DNA of 64,000 nt, taken from contig JACRIR010000003.1 in NCBI GenBank assembly GCA_016215705.1, positions 3,178 to 67,177 of the forward strand, given 5' to 3'. This stretch comes from Candidatus Poribacteria bacterium. GTDB lineage: Bacteria; Abyssobacteria; SURF-5. The notes beneath the pieces are model-generated. The model did not search any database. It saw nothing but the letters and a program-made list of their open reading frames with translations, and had not been told where the DNA came from. Shown piece after piece: positions 16,686 to 26,279 of this stretch (position 1 is the stretch's first letter; each line of letters starts with the position of its first letter). Both the position numbers and the translations under genes were made by a program.

Positions 16686-17762
16686 TCAATGCGGTGCTCT
16701 CAACCCTTCATCGAGCATCGCCAGGAAGTTTTGGGGATTGATATAATTCGCGGCGCTGTTGCCGGTACCGAGCGCAAAACCTCCGTCGGAGGCGCAAGCG
16801 GATATTATCTCGCGAACGCGTTTTCTGACTTCTTGTTCCGAACCGCGCGCGAGCAAATCCATATCGATTCCACCGAGAACGGCGATGTGATCGCCATACA
16901 GCCGTTTCGCCTCCTCGATGGGCGTGACCTGATCTTCAAACGAATGCCGCGCGTCAATCTTGCCTACGTTTATCAGCGCGTCCATGAGCTTTTCGATTTT
17001 TCCGCATGCGTGCAATATGAACATCTTGTTACGTTCATGAATAATACGGCCGATCTTCTCATGCCAGGGTATGACGAGCTTGCGGAAATGGTCCGGCGAC
17101 ATGATCAGACCATTCTTCGAGCCCATATCCTCGGCCAATACAACTCCTCCGACTGTGTCAATGGCCGACAGGTTGGTTGCGGCCTCGCATGTTATCCGGC
17201 CGACTTTATCGAATACATCGGCAACCAGGGAGGGATCATCGTGGAGCATGTAGCAGAGGCTGGTTATCCCCATAAGTCCGCGCACGGTCTCAAACACACC
17301 CGGAAGCGCAGCCACGATTTTCATGCCCTCCGGCAGGTGTTGGCTGACGAAGTCGAATCTCGTGTACTTCTTCCGGCTGAGGTCCGGCCAACTGAAGTCC
17401 TGAAAATCCTCTCTCGAGGCGATGGGGCCCTCTGTCTCGGACTGCCACGGTCGGGCGCCCCTGCTCAATCGGGCCGTATCGTCGGCAAACATGAAATTGC
17501 CGGGCAGAATCGGCATGTTCCAGACGAGCACATAGTCGTAGCACAGGCGGCGCATAAGCTTGATGTCTTTGAGCAGCTTGGTCCGTGTTTGCTCGGGATC
17601 GGTGTCGAAGGCGGAGGGAACAGGCTCTCCGAGAATCGCCTCCATCAGTTCCGTGTCGATCTGGATTTCGAAGAACGGAATGCGATCGGGCTGACCTTCT
17701 CGCATGATCGCTTTTCTCAATCGCTCAAAATCAGGATCCGGTGTTGGGAAGCCGTTTAACAT
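16686..17762 (-). CDS. Uroporphyrinogen decarboxylase-like (URO-D/MtaA-type) protein
   Basis: A 358-residue protein of the URO-D superfamily. DRIPFFEIQID sits near residue 27, SPDHFRKLVIPWHEKIG in the middle, ILHACGKIEKLMD near 250 and VLGGIDMDLLARG near 295, followed by a C-terminal FALGTGNS. It lacks the N-terminal motif of true HemE and has the HxCG metal-binding type of corrinoid methyltransferases (MtaA, CmuA). The likely role is methyl transfer between a corrinoid protein and a thiol acceptor, but neither a corrinoid protein nor a partner methyltransferase is nearby. It is the first gene before rarA. Confidence 0.85.
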   Translation of the reverse strand: MLNGFPTPDPDFERLRKAIMREGQPDRIPFFEIQIDTELMEAILGEPVPSAFDTDPEQTRTKLLKDIKLMRRLCYDYVLVWNMPILPGNFMFADDTARLSRGARPWQSETEGPIASREDFQDFSWPDLSRKKYTRFDFVSQHLPEGMKIVAALPGVFETVRGLMGITSLCYMLHDDPSLVADVFDKVGRITCEAATNLSAIDTVGGVVLAEDMGSKNGLIMSPDHFRKLVIPWHEKIGRIIHERNKMFILHACGKIEKLMDALINVGKIDARHSFEDQVTPIEEAKRLYGDHIAVLGGIDMDLLARGSEQEVRKRVREIISACASDGGFALGTGNSAANYINPQNFLAMLDEGLRAPH

Positions 17763-17896
17763 ACAAACCCTCCGTTTGTTCGCGGGCCGGCGAATGCCTT
17801 GAGCCGGAATGCCGGATGAATCGAATCATACCACGCCCACTTCCTTTGGTTCAAGTAGTGTGGGGCATCCCTGAAATCCAGAACATCTTCATTCAT

Positions 17897-17925
17897 TTGA
17901 CACCTTTCCGGCCTCGTGATAAACT
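17897..17925 (+). promoter_or_regulatory. Promoter for pilT
   Basis: TTGACA (17897-17902) and TAAACT (17920-17925) are separated by 17 bases, 57 bases ahead of the pilT start. Confidence 0.65.
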
Positions 17926-17981
17926 GACCCTACATCGTATTTCCACCGATCTTCCCGCTCATCCTCCGGAGGGACGCCGCC

Positions 17982-19175
17982 GTGGACATGATCGAAATTC
18001 TCCGCCAGACAGTCGCTCGCAAAGCTTCCGACCTGCACATCACGATAGGACGGCCGCCCGTCATGCGCATTCACGGGGAAATCGAGCCGCAGAACGACCT
18101 CAAGGTGCTCGAGGCCGCGGACACCGAGCGGCTCATAGGCCAGATAATCACCGAGGACCAGCGCAAGGAACTCGAAGAGACGCTCGAGCTCGACTGCTCT
18201 TACTCGATACCCAACGTCTCCCGGTTCCGCGTGAATGTATTTTTTCGCAACGGCGGAATGGGGGCGGCCATTCGCACCATTCCTAATAAGGTGCCGACCC
18301 TCCATGAGCTCGAACTGCCGCCGGTGGCCGAGAAGCTTACGCACGCGAAGAATGGCCTCGTTCTCGTGACCGGCCCCACAGGCAGCGGCAAATCGACCAC
18401 GCTCGCAGCGATGATCGACGCCATCAACCGGAACCGCAAAGACCACATCATGACGATCGAGGACCCGATCGAGTTCGTTTACGAACACAAAAAGGCCATC
18501 GTCAACCAGCGTGAGCTCAACGCCCACACGCTCTCCTTTACGAACGCGCTCAAGCACGTGCTCAGGCAAGACCCCGACGTCGTGCTCGTGGGTGAAATGC
18601 GCGACCTCGAGACAATCGCTGCGGCAATAACCATCGCCGAGACCGGCCACCTCGTCTTCGGCACTCTGCACACAATGGGGGCAGCCCAGACCATCGACCG
18701 CATCGTGGACGTGTTCCCCTCCTATCAGCAGCAACAGATAAGGATGCAGCTTGCAGGCTCGCTCCGCGCCGTCATCTCGCAGACGCTTCTTTCCCGCAAA
18801 AGCGGCGGACGGGTGGCGGCCCGCGAGATCATGGTTGTGAATCAGGCGGTCTCCTCGCTCATCCGCGAGGGCAAGACACACCAGTTATACGGCGTCATTC
18901 AGACGGGCGCAGCCGACGGGATGGTCACGCTCGAAATGGACGTTGCGCGGCTGCTTTCCCGTGACATCATCACTTACGAGACCGCAATAAGCGCCGTCAA
19001 CGACGTCAAGACATTCCTTACGATAATCGAGCGGGTTGTGGCGAGCCCCGCTGCGCCGCAACCGCAACCGCAGCCGCGTCCGCAAGCTCCCGGCGCCGCG
19101 CCGCCGAAACGACAAGAGCCAAGGCCCGCCGCGCCTCCACCCGGCAAGGATTCAAAAAGCGGTTGGTGGAAATAA
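17982..19175 (+). CDS. pilT: Type IV pilus retraction ATPase PilT
   Basis: A 397-residue protein; start GTG at 17982 (ATG six bases later possible). Motifs are Walker A GPTGSGKST (131-139), Asp box TIEDPIE (158-164), Walker B DVVLVGEMRD (199-208) and His box TGHLVFGTLHT (221-231). Residues 357-397 form a Pro/Gln/Ala-rich tail that is longer than in usual PilT. PilT powers pilus retraction for twitching motility and DNA uptake. No other pilus gene is in the window; the next gene is a cyclic-nucleotide-binding GAF protein, which may link retraction to a nucleotide signal. A hairpin repeat follows the stop. Confidence 0.95.
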   Translation: MDMIEILRQTVARKASDLHITIGRPPVMRIHGEIEPQNDLKVLEAADTERLIGQIITEDQRKELEETLELDCSYSIPNVSRFRVNVFFRNGGMGAAIRTIPNKVPTLHELELPPVAEKLTHAKNGLVLVTGPTGSGKSTTLAAMIDAINRNRKDHIMTIEDPIEFVYEHKKAIVNQRELNAHTLSFTNALKHVLRQDPDVVLVGEMRDLETIAAAITIAETGHLVFGTLHTMGAAQTIDRIVDVFPSYQQQQIRMQLAGSLRAVISQTLLSRKSGGRVAAREIMVVNQAVSSLIREGKTHQLYGVIQTGAADGMVTLEMDVARLLSRDIITYETAISAVNDVKTFLTIIERVVASPAAPQPQPQPRPQAPGAAPPKRQEPRPAAPPPGKDSKSGWWK

Positions 19176-19179
19176 ACCG

Positions 19180-19219
19180 CTTATTCAGGACACCTTGCCG
19201 CAAGGTGTCCCCGAATAAG
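19180..19219 (+). repeat. GGGGACACC-type palindromic repeat 1
   Basis: Imperfect hairpin, arms TTATTC-a-GGACACCTTGC and GCAAGGTGTCC-cc-GAATAA around a single C. It sits between the pilT stop and the next gene and may also act as a transcriptional attenuator, though no U-tract follows. Confidence 0.7.
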
Positions 19220-19248
19220 AGCTGTTTTCTCAGGAGAGTTGAGAGCTT

Positions 19249-20214
19249 ATGTTTGACGCATCCGACCTCAAGAGAATCCCCATCCTCAGTCACATGGGAG
19301 ATTCCGACCTCGTGACGCTCGGATTGGTGGCGGAAGAGAAGGAGTTTCTCTCTGGCGCGACGGTCTTCGAGGAAGCGAGCGAAGGGAATGCGCTCTTCAT
19401 TATTGTTTCCGGCGACGTTCAGATAAGCAAGGCCACGCATTCGGGCGAGGCAAAGGTGATAGCAACCCTTGGGCCGGGCGCTTTTTTCGGCGAGATGGCG
19501 CTGTTCGACGACTTCGTGCGGTCAGCCACGGCGTCGGCGTTGACGCCTGTCCGGACGCTCGAAATAAGCAAAGACGCCTTCATGAAGTTTCTCACGCGCG
19601 ACGCGGCCAGCGCGTCCCGAATGATGCTCGAGATCGTGCGGACCATGGCGCCGCGCATACGTCAGACAAACCGGGAACTTGTTGCGCTCTATGAAGCAGG
19701 GCGAATCATCGGTGACCGGGCTGAGTCCGGCCAGATTCTCTCCAGCCTTCTCGGCGTTCTGTCCGATGCAACCTCATGCACGCGCGGCTCTGCGTTTCTG
19801 CTGAACGCCGCAGGCGATATGCTCGAGTGCCGCGCCGCCTTCGGATACGAGGCCGACCCATCGGGTTGGTCCGAGCCGCTTGCGGGCGGAATTGCCGGAG
19901 AGATAATCCAGGCCGCGAATGCGATATCGATCGAGAACTTTCAAAAGGACCCCCGCTTTCAATCCCTCCCGGCCGTCGGCTACGAAACTCCCTCCATGCT
20001 GGGCGCCGCTCTTCGAGCGCAAGGACGCGCAATCGGAATGATTGTGCTCTGCGACAAAACGGACTACAAAGGGCGCCCTGTGCCGTTCACGCCGGGCGAC
20101 GCCAACCTCCTTGCGGGTGTTGCGGCACAAGCGTCGGGCGCAGTCGAGAGCGCGCGTCTCCATGAAGAGGCTCAAGAAAAAGAAAAGCTTGACCGCGTGT
20201 ATTTCAGATTTTAG
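19249..20214 (+). CDS. Cyclic-nucleotide-binding plus GAF domain protein (probably C-terminally shortened)
   Basis: A 321-residue protein. Residues 8-120 form a CAP_ED cyclic nucleotide-binding domain with the phosphate-binding cassette FFGEMALFDDFVRSATA. Residues 140-310 are a GAF domain ending with ARLHEEAQEKEKL. In related proteins such a segment normally leads into a coiled coil and an output domain, but here it ends abruptly with DRVYFRF just before a cluster of dispersed repeats at 20220-20310. This suggests loss of an output domain by repeat-associated rearrangement. It could still be a sensor subunit, perhaps for the pilT neighbour. Confidence 0.85.
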   Translation: MFDASDLKRIPILSHMGDSDLVTLGLVAEEKEFLSGATVFEEASEGNALFIIVSGDVQISKATHSGEAKVIATLGPGAFFGEMALFDDFVRSATASALTPVRTLEISKDAFMKFLTRDAASASRMMLEIVRTMAPRIRQTNRELVALYEAGRIIGDRAESGQILSSLLGVLSDATSCTRGSAFLLNAAGDMLECRAAFGYEADPSGWSEPLAGGIAGEIIQAANAISIENFQKDPRFQSLPAVGYETPSMLGAALRAQGRAIGMIVLCDKTDYKGRPVPFTPGDANLLAGVAAQASGAVESARLHEEAQEKEKLDRVYFRF

Positions 20215-20241
20215 AAGGTGGAGCGAAAGACATCCAGTCTT

Positions 20242-20310
20242 CGTCATTCCCGCGAAGGCGGAAATCCAACTTATTTGGGGACACCATGCGGCATGGTGTC
20301 CCCAAATAAG
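20242..20310 (+). repeat. CGTCATTCCCGCGAAGGCGG repeat plus GGGGACACC palindrome 2
   Basis: A dispersed CGTCATTCCCGCGAAGGCG repeat (20242-20268) abuts a perfect hairpin with 20-base arms (20270-20289 and 20291-20310, centre G20290). Outer arms CTTATTTGG/CCAAATAAG differ from those of other copies yet are fully complementary. Confidence 0.8.
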
Positions 20311-20400
20311 CATGGGCGTGGGAGCGAAGCGAAGGATTCCTTTGGACTTGCGCATGGAAAAGGACGAAAGGGTCAAGACGAAAGGCAAAAGGGATCGAGG

Positions 20401-20991
20401 TTGTCCCTGATAGAATGGCTTTGCCAAAAGTGGGCGCTCGAAAAGGAACTCGAGCATCCAACTTATATCGTCGGTCTCGGAAGCGGCGTTCTAAAAGAAG
20501 AAACGGGGGAACTGACTACCGCAAGCAAGAACGTGGTAGACAAGTGCTTCTCAGTCTATCATATTCATCAACAGGCGGCGGGCATTATTCTCGTCGGGGG
20601 CATGCCGTGGAAAACACCGCCATTCACGGACGTCGGTCTGATGCACAAAAGATTGCTGAAGCTTAGGGAATCAATCAACCAATTCGACCTGCCTCTTGAA
20701 AGAATCACAACTCTTAAAGGCAACAACACGCACGAACAGATTCACGCTGTCCATCTCTTTCTCCAAGATTACCCGCGAGCGACCGCGCTCGTCGTGTGTC
20801 CGAGACTGCAAAGCCGTCGTCTGAGAGCTATCCTCAAGAAGCATAACGTGCTTGATAGAACGGGAATCAGGACGGTCAATGACGGATGTGAGCCGCACAG
20901 ACCGGTCGAGAAGTTCCGGTGGAGCCTCACCCGCTATCTCATGAGGGAAATGCTGGCTTGCGTTCACCACAAACTCCACGGCTGGATTTGA
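20401..20991 (+). CDS. YdcF-like DUF218 domain protein
   Basis: The DUF218 domain begins with IVGLGSGVLKEE, followed by GIILVGG, TLKGNNTHEQIHAV and VVCPRLQSRRLRAIL, which covers the full family fold; the role of YdcF-like proteins is unknown, with links to envelope and vancomycin-related (SanA) phenotypes. A likely start is TTG at 20401 (LSLIEWLCQKWALE), giving 196 residues; the open frame extends upstream through the repeats but that part is not coding-like. No clear ribosome site is seen, so the native start may have been lost when repeats entered. Confidence 0.65.
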   Translation: MSLIEWLCQKWALEKELEHPTYIVGLGSGVLKEETGELTTASKNVVDKCFSVYHIHQQAAGIILVGGMPWKTPPFTDVGLMHKRLLKLRESINQFDLPLERITTLKGNNTHEQIHAVHLFLQDYPRATALVVCPRLQSRRLRAILKKHNVLDRTGIRTVNDGCEPHRPVEKFRWSLTRYLMREMLACVHHKLHGWI

Positions 20992-21187
20992 GATCAAGCG
21001 AGTGAACTCGCGTGTCATCCTCAACCGCGGATTGTCATCTCGCCCCAAACTGCATAAGGACAAACTTGTAATTGGAGATGGTTGTCCTCCATGACTATTC
21101 TTCGCGAATACCATAACTAATTGCAACAACTAGTCTTACATGCTATCTTAGGAGCAATTGCCCAATGTGATTACAATTAAGTAACCC

Positions 21188-21222
21188 CCGATTACAGAAT
21201 TGTATTTCAATTCTGTAATCGG
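21188..21222. repeat. Perfect 15-bp inverted repeat
   Basis: CCGATTACAGAATTG (21188-21202), loop TATTT, then the exact complement (21208-21222), followed by ACAGTTTT. It lies in an otherwise gene-free stretch (20992-21553). It could be a terminator or a mobile-repeat end. Confidence 0.6.
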
Positions 21223-21553
21223 ACAGTTTTGGACGAAGAGTAGGCTTGTGCATCCCACGAATTCTCCTTGACTGATGGGCCATGATTCGAGGCTCGCCCA
21301 AACCATTTTGCTTCATCTAAGTATTTGCAAAGGTTAGCCTTGCGAAGCGAATTCCAGCGCCATAAAACCTCAACGCCAAGCCTCCTACGTTCCATAACAA
21401 ACGCTACTCTGGTTACCAAGAACTCTTGGCACTGGACTTGCTCATTCCTTTCACCTGAACTACCGGGCTTCAAAACAAATAAAGAAGAGGCCATGCGTTA
21501 ACATGTTAAGAAACCTTCTCCAGAAACTGGATTTTGCGAAAGGAGAATCCAAT

Positions 21554-24409
21554 ATGACGTCCCCAAAGGGTTTGTTTGTGCTGGGCATCGCGGGCTGTCT
21601 CCTCGCGCTGCTATTGATTCCGGTCCAGATTATGGCGGCAAATCAATGGGAGTCGCTGGGTCCGTACGGTGGGGACCGGTTTGATTTGAGGATTTCGCCA
21701 CAAGACAACCAGACGCTGTTTGTTTATGGCTTCCGTGGGATACACAAGAGCGTCGACGGAGGGGCCAGTTGGCGATCTGTCTTCACCCCGGAAATGATGA
21801 AGGGGAACTCAGTCATAGCTCTGGATTTTGATTCTTTGAACTTCAGCCATGTTTACATCGGGGGCTCCTCACAGGGAATATGGCGAAGCTACGACAACGG
21901 CGAGACATGGACCGCCTGCAATAGCGGCATACCCGAACGCTCAACCAACCTCTATGTCCCGATATCCTCTCTGGCGTTCGATTCAGGCGGAATCCTCTAC
22001 GCTGGTATTTCCGAAAACGGAGTGGTACTCGATCCGCCGCCGGCATGGATTTACTCGAGCAACAACGCCGGCGACTCGTGGGTTGATGCCGACAGTGGAA
22101 TCGTAGTCTCTGCCCCCGTGCTCTATCAGAAAGTCAGTGTCTTGCTTTCAAGGGATGCGGCAGGTCAAATGTGGGCGATGGTGTACGGCGGCGGGGTGTT
22201 CCGGCTAGAAGGGGGCGTGTGGGTATCTCATAATGGCAACCTGCCCACCAGCGCACTGAGGGCGACGCACCTGGCGCATCACCCGACTGATGCCGGTCAT
22301 CTCTACCTTGGGACGGAGGACTCATGGACTTATGAAACCACAGATGGCGGCGCCACGTGGACAGCTATGACACTACCCGGCGAGTTGAGCGGTCTCAGCG
22401 TGCTTCCCCTTATCTACTTCATAGGGATCGATCCTAACAATGCCTCCCTCATTAACATAAGGGCCAATGACAGTGTAGGTTCGATTGAGCAACCTCTCTT
22501 CAGGCCACGTCCCGAACAGAATCAAGGAAGCGGACTTTACACGAGTTTCAATGGCGGCGCGCAGTGGACCAAACAATCCATAACACTCTTCCGAAAAGTT
22601 TTCGATCCTTCAGATATTACTACCGGAAACATTCCCGGAATCGGCACGGTCACGCGCTCGACGACTTCCTATGTTATCACCGGCGGCTATCGAAGCGTCA
22701 ATAAGAGCACGGACGGCCAAATGAATTACGACACAATAACCAACGGAGTCAACTGCGTACTAATGAATACCGTCTGGGTGCATCCGAATCCTCCTCCGGG
22801 CTATGAGGAAATTATCTACTCAGGCGCCGAGAGCGGAATCTATTTGACATCTCGCCAGACTGCTCCCGCGTGGAAGAGGCAGACGCCTGTTGATGGACTC
22901 CTCTACACGTGGTCGTTTGCCGAAGACTTCCGGGACCAGTCTCAGGTGTTCTATAGCACAGGGAACCCCGCCTGGAGCTATGCGGCGCAACGCGGCATTT
23001 ACTCGACGAGCGTGGACTGCCTGAACAATCCTGAGAGCGAGTGTGCCCCGGGAACCCAACTGCTGGCTGATGTAGGCGTCTGGAAAGTAGTAACCACTCC
23101 TGCGAATCCGTTGAAGATTTATGCTGCGTGTCAGGAAGACGGTGTCATGTTCAGCTCTAATGGCGGTCAGACCTGGAACACTCTCAATGCCGGACTCACG
23201 TTGCCAATCAGCATCACCGACATAATCCTGGACGGCAGCGGACGACCCCTGTATGCCGCCAGCCGCACGTCCAACGGTGATACATCATTCGACTATGAGA
23301 AAAACTGGGGCGCCAACCAGGATGAGGCCGGCGCCATTTACGCTTTTAACCAGCAAACGCAACAATGGGCGCAGCTCCCATTAGTCGACGCCGCCGTGAT
23401 GGCGCTTGATTTTGACGCGACAAATAATGTTCTCTATGCGGCCAGCGTCCAAGGTGTTCTGCGGTCAGACAACGATGGCGCCACGTGGAGCCAATTCGCG
23501 CCGTGGCTGATCTTTACCGATGTTGTCATTGACCCGACACAGGTGGACACCCTCTATGCCAGTTCCTTCGCCGGGCTTTACCAATCATTCGACCGAGGAC
23601 TCAACTGGGTTCTGAAGGATGAAAGTCTCCGCAATCTGGAGATTAATCAGTTGGCAATCGACTCTACTACAGGCACGCTCTACGCCGCTACCAACGGAGA
23701 GAGCGTCTATCGGCTGTCATCCGACCCGCAGCCACGGGTTGGTCTCACCGTTGCAGCCCTTGACTTTGGAAGCATTCCAGTCGGATTCACAAAGCAAATG
23801 ACGTTCGCCATCACCAACACTGGTGACATGGACCTGGTTGTGCAGAGCGTTGCTTGCGGGAATGCGGCGTTCTCCATTCTGGAGAGTTTTCCGCAAACCA
23901 TTCGGCCGTGGAAGACCGCGACGGTGTCCGTCGTCTTTTCGCCTCTCGCCGCCGGCCCGGTCAACGCTAACCTGGTGGTTTCCGGCAATGACCCTGTGCA
24001 GCCAACAACTGCACTGCCTCTCTCAGGCGCAGGAACGACGCCGGTGCCGCTGGTGGCGGACATGAAGGTCAACGGGAGCAATGGACCGCTTACCGTTAAC
24101 TATGGGACAACTGTAAAACCGAGTATCACCATGACGGCGGGTGACTACGTGGGTCAACCCGCGGAATACTGGGTCTATGTTCACACACCGTTCGGCACAT
24201 ACTGGTTCGTTCTTGGCAGAGGATGGGTCCTGTCATCTGCGCCGCTTGTCTGTAAATCCAATCTAATAACGAATATTTCTCCGGCCATGAATCTGGGCTC
24301 AGTAAGGCTACCCAAGGGCAGCTACACGTTCGGGTTCGGAGTTGACACAACAGTTGACGGTATTTACGGCCCGGCGTGGGGTGACATGGCAGACCTGACG
24401 GTTCGCTAA
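21554..24409 (+). CDS. Secreted sortilin/BNR-type beta-propeller protein with HYDIN-like domain
   Basis: The start is ATG at 21554 with AAGGAG about ten bases upstream; an earlier in-frame ATG would precede the ribosome site. The 951-residue product has a Sec signal peptide (1-28). Residues 30-720 carry many BNR/Asp-box-like repeats (KSVDGGASW, SYDNGETW, SSNNAGDSW, TTDGGATW, SFDRGLNW), as in sortilin-type propellers. Residues 730-830 are a HYDIN/choice-of-anchor-D domain (LDFGSIPVGFTKQMTFAITNTG). The C-terminal 100 residues form a beta-rich module ending in GDMADLTVR. It is a cell-surface or secreted protein of unknown ligand. A terminator follows directly. Confidence 0.85.
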   Translation: MTSPKGLFVLGIAGCLLALLLIPVQIMAANQWESLGPYGGDRFDLRISPQDNQTLFVYGFRGIHKSVDGGASWRSVFTPEMMKGNSVIALDFDSLNFSHVYIGGSSQGIWRSYDNGETWTACNSGIPERSTNLYVPISSLAFDSGGILYAGISENGVVLDPPPAWIYSSNNAGDSWVDADSGIVVSAPVLYQKVSVLLSRDAAGQMWAMVYGGGVFRLEGGVWVSHNGNLPTSALRATHLAHHPTDAGHLYLGTEDSWTYETTDGGATWTAMTLPGELSGLSVLPLIYFIGIDPNNASLINIRANDSVGSIEQPLFRPRPEQNQGSGLYTSFNGGAQWTKQSITLFRKVFDPSDITTGNIPGIGTVTRSTTSYVITGGYRSVNKSTDGQMNYDTITNGVNCVLMNTVWVHPNPPPGYEEIIYSGAESGIYLTSRQTAPAWKRQTPVDGLLYTWSFAEDFRDQSQVFYSTGNPAWSYAAQRGIYSTSVDCLNNPESECAPGTQLLADVGVWKVVTTPANPLKIYAACQEDGVMFSSNGGQTWNTLNAGLTLPISITDIILDGSGRPLYAASRTSNGDTSFDYEKNWGANQDEAGAIYAFNQQTQQWAQLPLVDAAVMALDFDATNNVLYAASVQGVLRSDNDGATWSQFAPWLIFTDVVIDPTQVDTLYASSFAGLYQSFDRGLNWVLKDESLRNLEINQLAIDSTTGTLYAATNGESVYRLSSDPQPRVGLTVAALDFGSIPVGFTKQMTFAITNTGDMDLVVQSVACGNAAFSILESFPQTIRPWKTATVSVVFSPLAAGPVNANLVVSGNDPVQPTTALPLSGAGTTPVPLVADMKVNGSNGPLTVNYGTTVKPSITMTAGDYVGQPAEYWVYVHTPFGTYWFVLGRGWVLSSAPLVCKSNLITNISPAMNLGSVRLPKGSYTFGFGVDTTVDGIYGPAWGDMADLTVR

Positions 24410-24444
24410 GTCGGCGCGTTGAGAAACGTGCCATTGGAAAAAGA

Positions 24445-24476
24445 AGGGACAGACCCGCAGCATGGGGTCTGTCCCT
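24445..24476 (+). terminator. Rho-independent terminator
   Basis: A 12-bp stem AGGGACAGACCC / GGGTCTGTCCCT with an 8-base loop, followed by ATTTTTCTC. It closes the BNR gene and insulates the polysaccharide promoter 14 bases further on. Confidence 0.85.
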
Positions 24477-24489
24477 ATTTTTCTCTTAA

Positions 24490-24518
24490 TTGACATTCAA
24501 TGCCCGTTCTGTTAAAAT
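24490..24518 (+). promoter_or_regulatory. Promoter of the polysaccharide locus
   Basis: TTGACA (24490-24495), 17-base spacer, TAAAAT (24513-24518), directly after the terminator. It gives a leader of about 200 bases before the Wzz-like gene; no fold stands out in it. Confidence 0.75.
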
Positions 24519-24728
24519 TTGCGCGACACGCTGAAGACTGATAAAGTCGTCATAATAGATATTAATGGCTTGATCCTCCTTTTGCACGGTTAGCGGGTTA
24601 GAAGAGGCGAATGATCATCATTCGGAATCTTATATTGAGTGCATTGTGGTTTGTCATTGTGGCTCTTACGGTTTCCGTGGTTCTCTCTCTAGTTCGGTTT
24701 TGACGATTGCCCCTCGTGAGACAGGGTA

Positions 24729-26279
24729 TTGCAGCGCATCAGAACTCCCCAACATCTCCTCTATGAAGTGCTTTATCCACCTTTCAAGTGGAAGGGCTTG
24801 GTTTGTCTCGCGTTCATTTCCACCTTTCTCGGCGTGATAGCCGGAACCTATCTAGTAACTCCTCAATGGGAGGCCACGGCAAAGATTCTGGTTCGAGAGA
24901 ACCCGCGCCTTCAGCCCGTTCTCTTCAAGGAGCTTGTGCGCCCGGGCGAGCAAACCCAGAAGGTGAAGCCGTCCTCGAATATCGTGGAAATAATGATCAG
25001 CAGAGAAATGGCGCAAGAAGCCGTGGAGAAGTTCGGGCTTGACAAGAGGCTCTATCAGAAAAAAAACGAGCCGCCTGATCTCAGGGACAAGGTAAAGCGT
25101 TTAATAACGAATCTTCTCATTGAGTATCCAAAGTCTGCCTTGATCGCAATCGGACTTCTTGAGGAAGAGGAAAAAGACTACGTCGCCGACGCCGTTGACG
25201 ATTTCATGGATGACTGGGAGGATATCTCGACCGCCGAGGAGTCGGATGTCGTATCAATCGGCATTTGGGGCGAGACCCCGCAGCTTGCCACGGATATATC
25301 CAACTTTATCGCTGAGAGAACGATGACCAAGACGCTCGAGTTAGCCAATATCAACAACGTCAAAGCTTATGAATTCGCGAAGAGCCAACTTCCCATAGTG
25401 TCCGAGAAACTCAAGGCGGCCGAAGAGCAGTTGCGGGCTTTCAAGCGCGACAATTCCATCGCTGAACCGGATGAAGAGATCAAGATAAAAATGAATCGGA
25501 TCGACAAGGTGGAGGCTGATATCGCCCAAGTCGAAGGAGACAGAAAAGAGAATTCCGAAAAGATCAGGGAGTTGAAGAGCCACCTCGATGAGCAAGAGAA
25601 GGGCATCATTGAAGCAGGCTTTATCGCAGGCAACACCCTTGTTGTAAATCTCAAGACGAGTTTGGCCGAGCAGGAAGCCACCCTGTCTTCGCTTCGCGCG
25701 GAGAAAACCGAGAAACATCCCGATGTCATCGCGTTACAGAACAAGATAAACGAGACGAAGGAAACGCTGAGACAGGAGATACAAAAGATCGTCGCAAGCA
25801 AGACCGAAACGATGAGCCCCATATACCAGAACCTTGTTGAAAGACTGATTGACGCTCAGATTGACGAGTTTGTGCTTTCGATACGTTGGATGAGTCTGAG
25901 CAGCACCAGAAAGAGCCTGAAGGACACGACTATGGCCCTCTCCGACAAGAGCACAGAACTTGGCCGGCTCGCCCGAGAAGTTGACATTCTGGATGCCTTA
26001 TACAAGGATTTTCAAACTCAAGTCGAAGAACTCCAAATACTAAACAAGTCTGCCATTAGCGACGTGGATATGCGAGTTATCGATCCGGGGTTCGTCCCCG
26101 AATCGGCGGACCCAAGCTGGCCAAGCTGGAAAATCGTGATTCCGGTCGGTTTCCTGGTCGCCTTGCTCACGGCTCTTGTGTTCCCCTTCGTAATCGAATA
26201 CTGGGGCGATTCGGTGAGAGCGTGGGAAGTGGAAGAAGTCCTGGGCAAACCGATCGCTGGAGAAATCCCTCGTGCGTGA
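24729..26279 (+). CDS. Polysaccharide chain-length determinant (Wzz/GumC-type)
   Basis: A 516-residue protein starting at TTG 24729. It has membrane spans near residues 23-43 and 466-487, with a long periplasmic coiled-coil region between them (repeated Glu/Lys heptads at 210-340), the plan of Wzz/GumC co-polymerases. The segment ATAKILVRENPRLQPV and the C-terminal VIDPGFVPESADPSWP match the family's conserved ends. It lacks a fused kinase domain, which is encoded by the next gene, overlapping by eight bases. It sets glycan chain length together with the polymerase at 28815. Confidence 0.88.
   Translation: MQRIRTPQHLLYEVLYPPFKWKGLVCLAFISTFLGVIAGTYLVTPQWEATAKILVRENPRLQPVLFKELVRPGEQTQKVKPSSNIVEIMISREMAQEAVEKFGLDKRLYQKKNEPPDLRDKVKRLITNLLIEYPKSALIAIGLLEEEEKDYVADAVDDFMDDWEDISTAEESDVVSIGIWGETPQLATDISNFIAERTMTKTLELANINNVKAYEFAKSQLPIVSEKLKAAEEQLRAFKRDNSIAEPDEEIKIKMNRIDKVEADIAQVEGDRKENSEKIRELKSHLDEQEKGIIEAGFIAGNTLVVNLKTSLAEQEATLSSLRAEKTEKHPDVIALQNKINETKETLRQEIQKIVASKTETMSPIYQNLVERLIDAQIDEFVLSIRWMSLSSTRKSLKDTTMALSDKSTELGRLAREVDILDALYKDFQTQVEELQILNKSAISDVDMRVIDPGFVPESADPSWPSWKIVIPVGFLVALLTALVFPFVIEYWGDSVRAWEVEEVLGKPIAGEIPRA

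Noticed and set aside
21207-21494. Open frame of 95 codons on the minus strand (MASSLFVLKPGSSG)
   Set aside because: It starts beside the ribosome region of the next gene, ends inside the 15-bp inverted repeat, has no ribosome site and no recognisable domain.
24445-24476. Member of the GGGGACAC palindromic family
   Set aside because: It has a GGGACAGACCC stem with T-tail and correct position after a gene, so a terminator is simpler.
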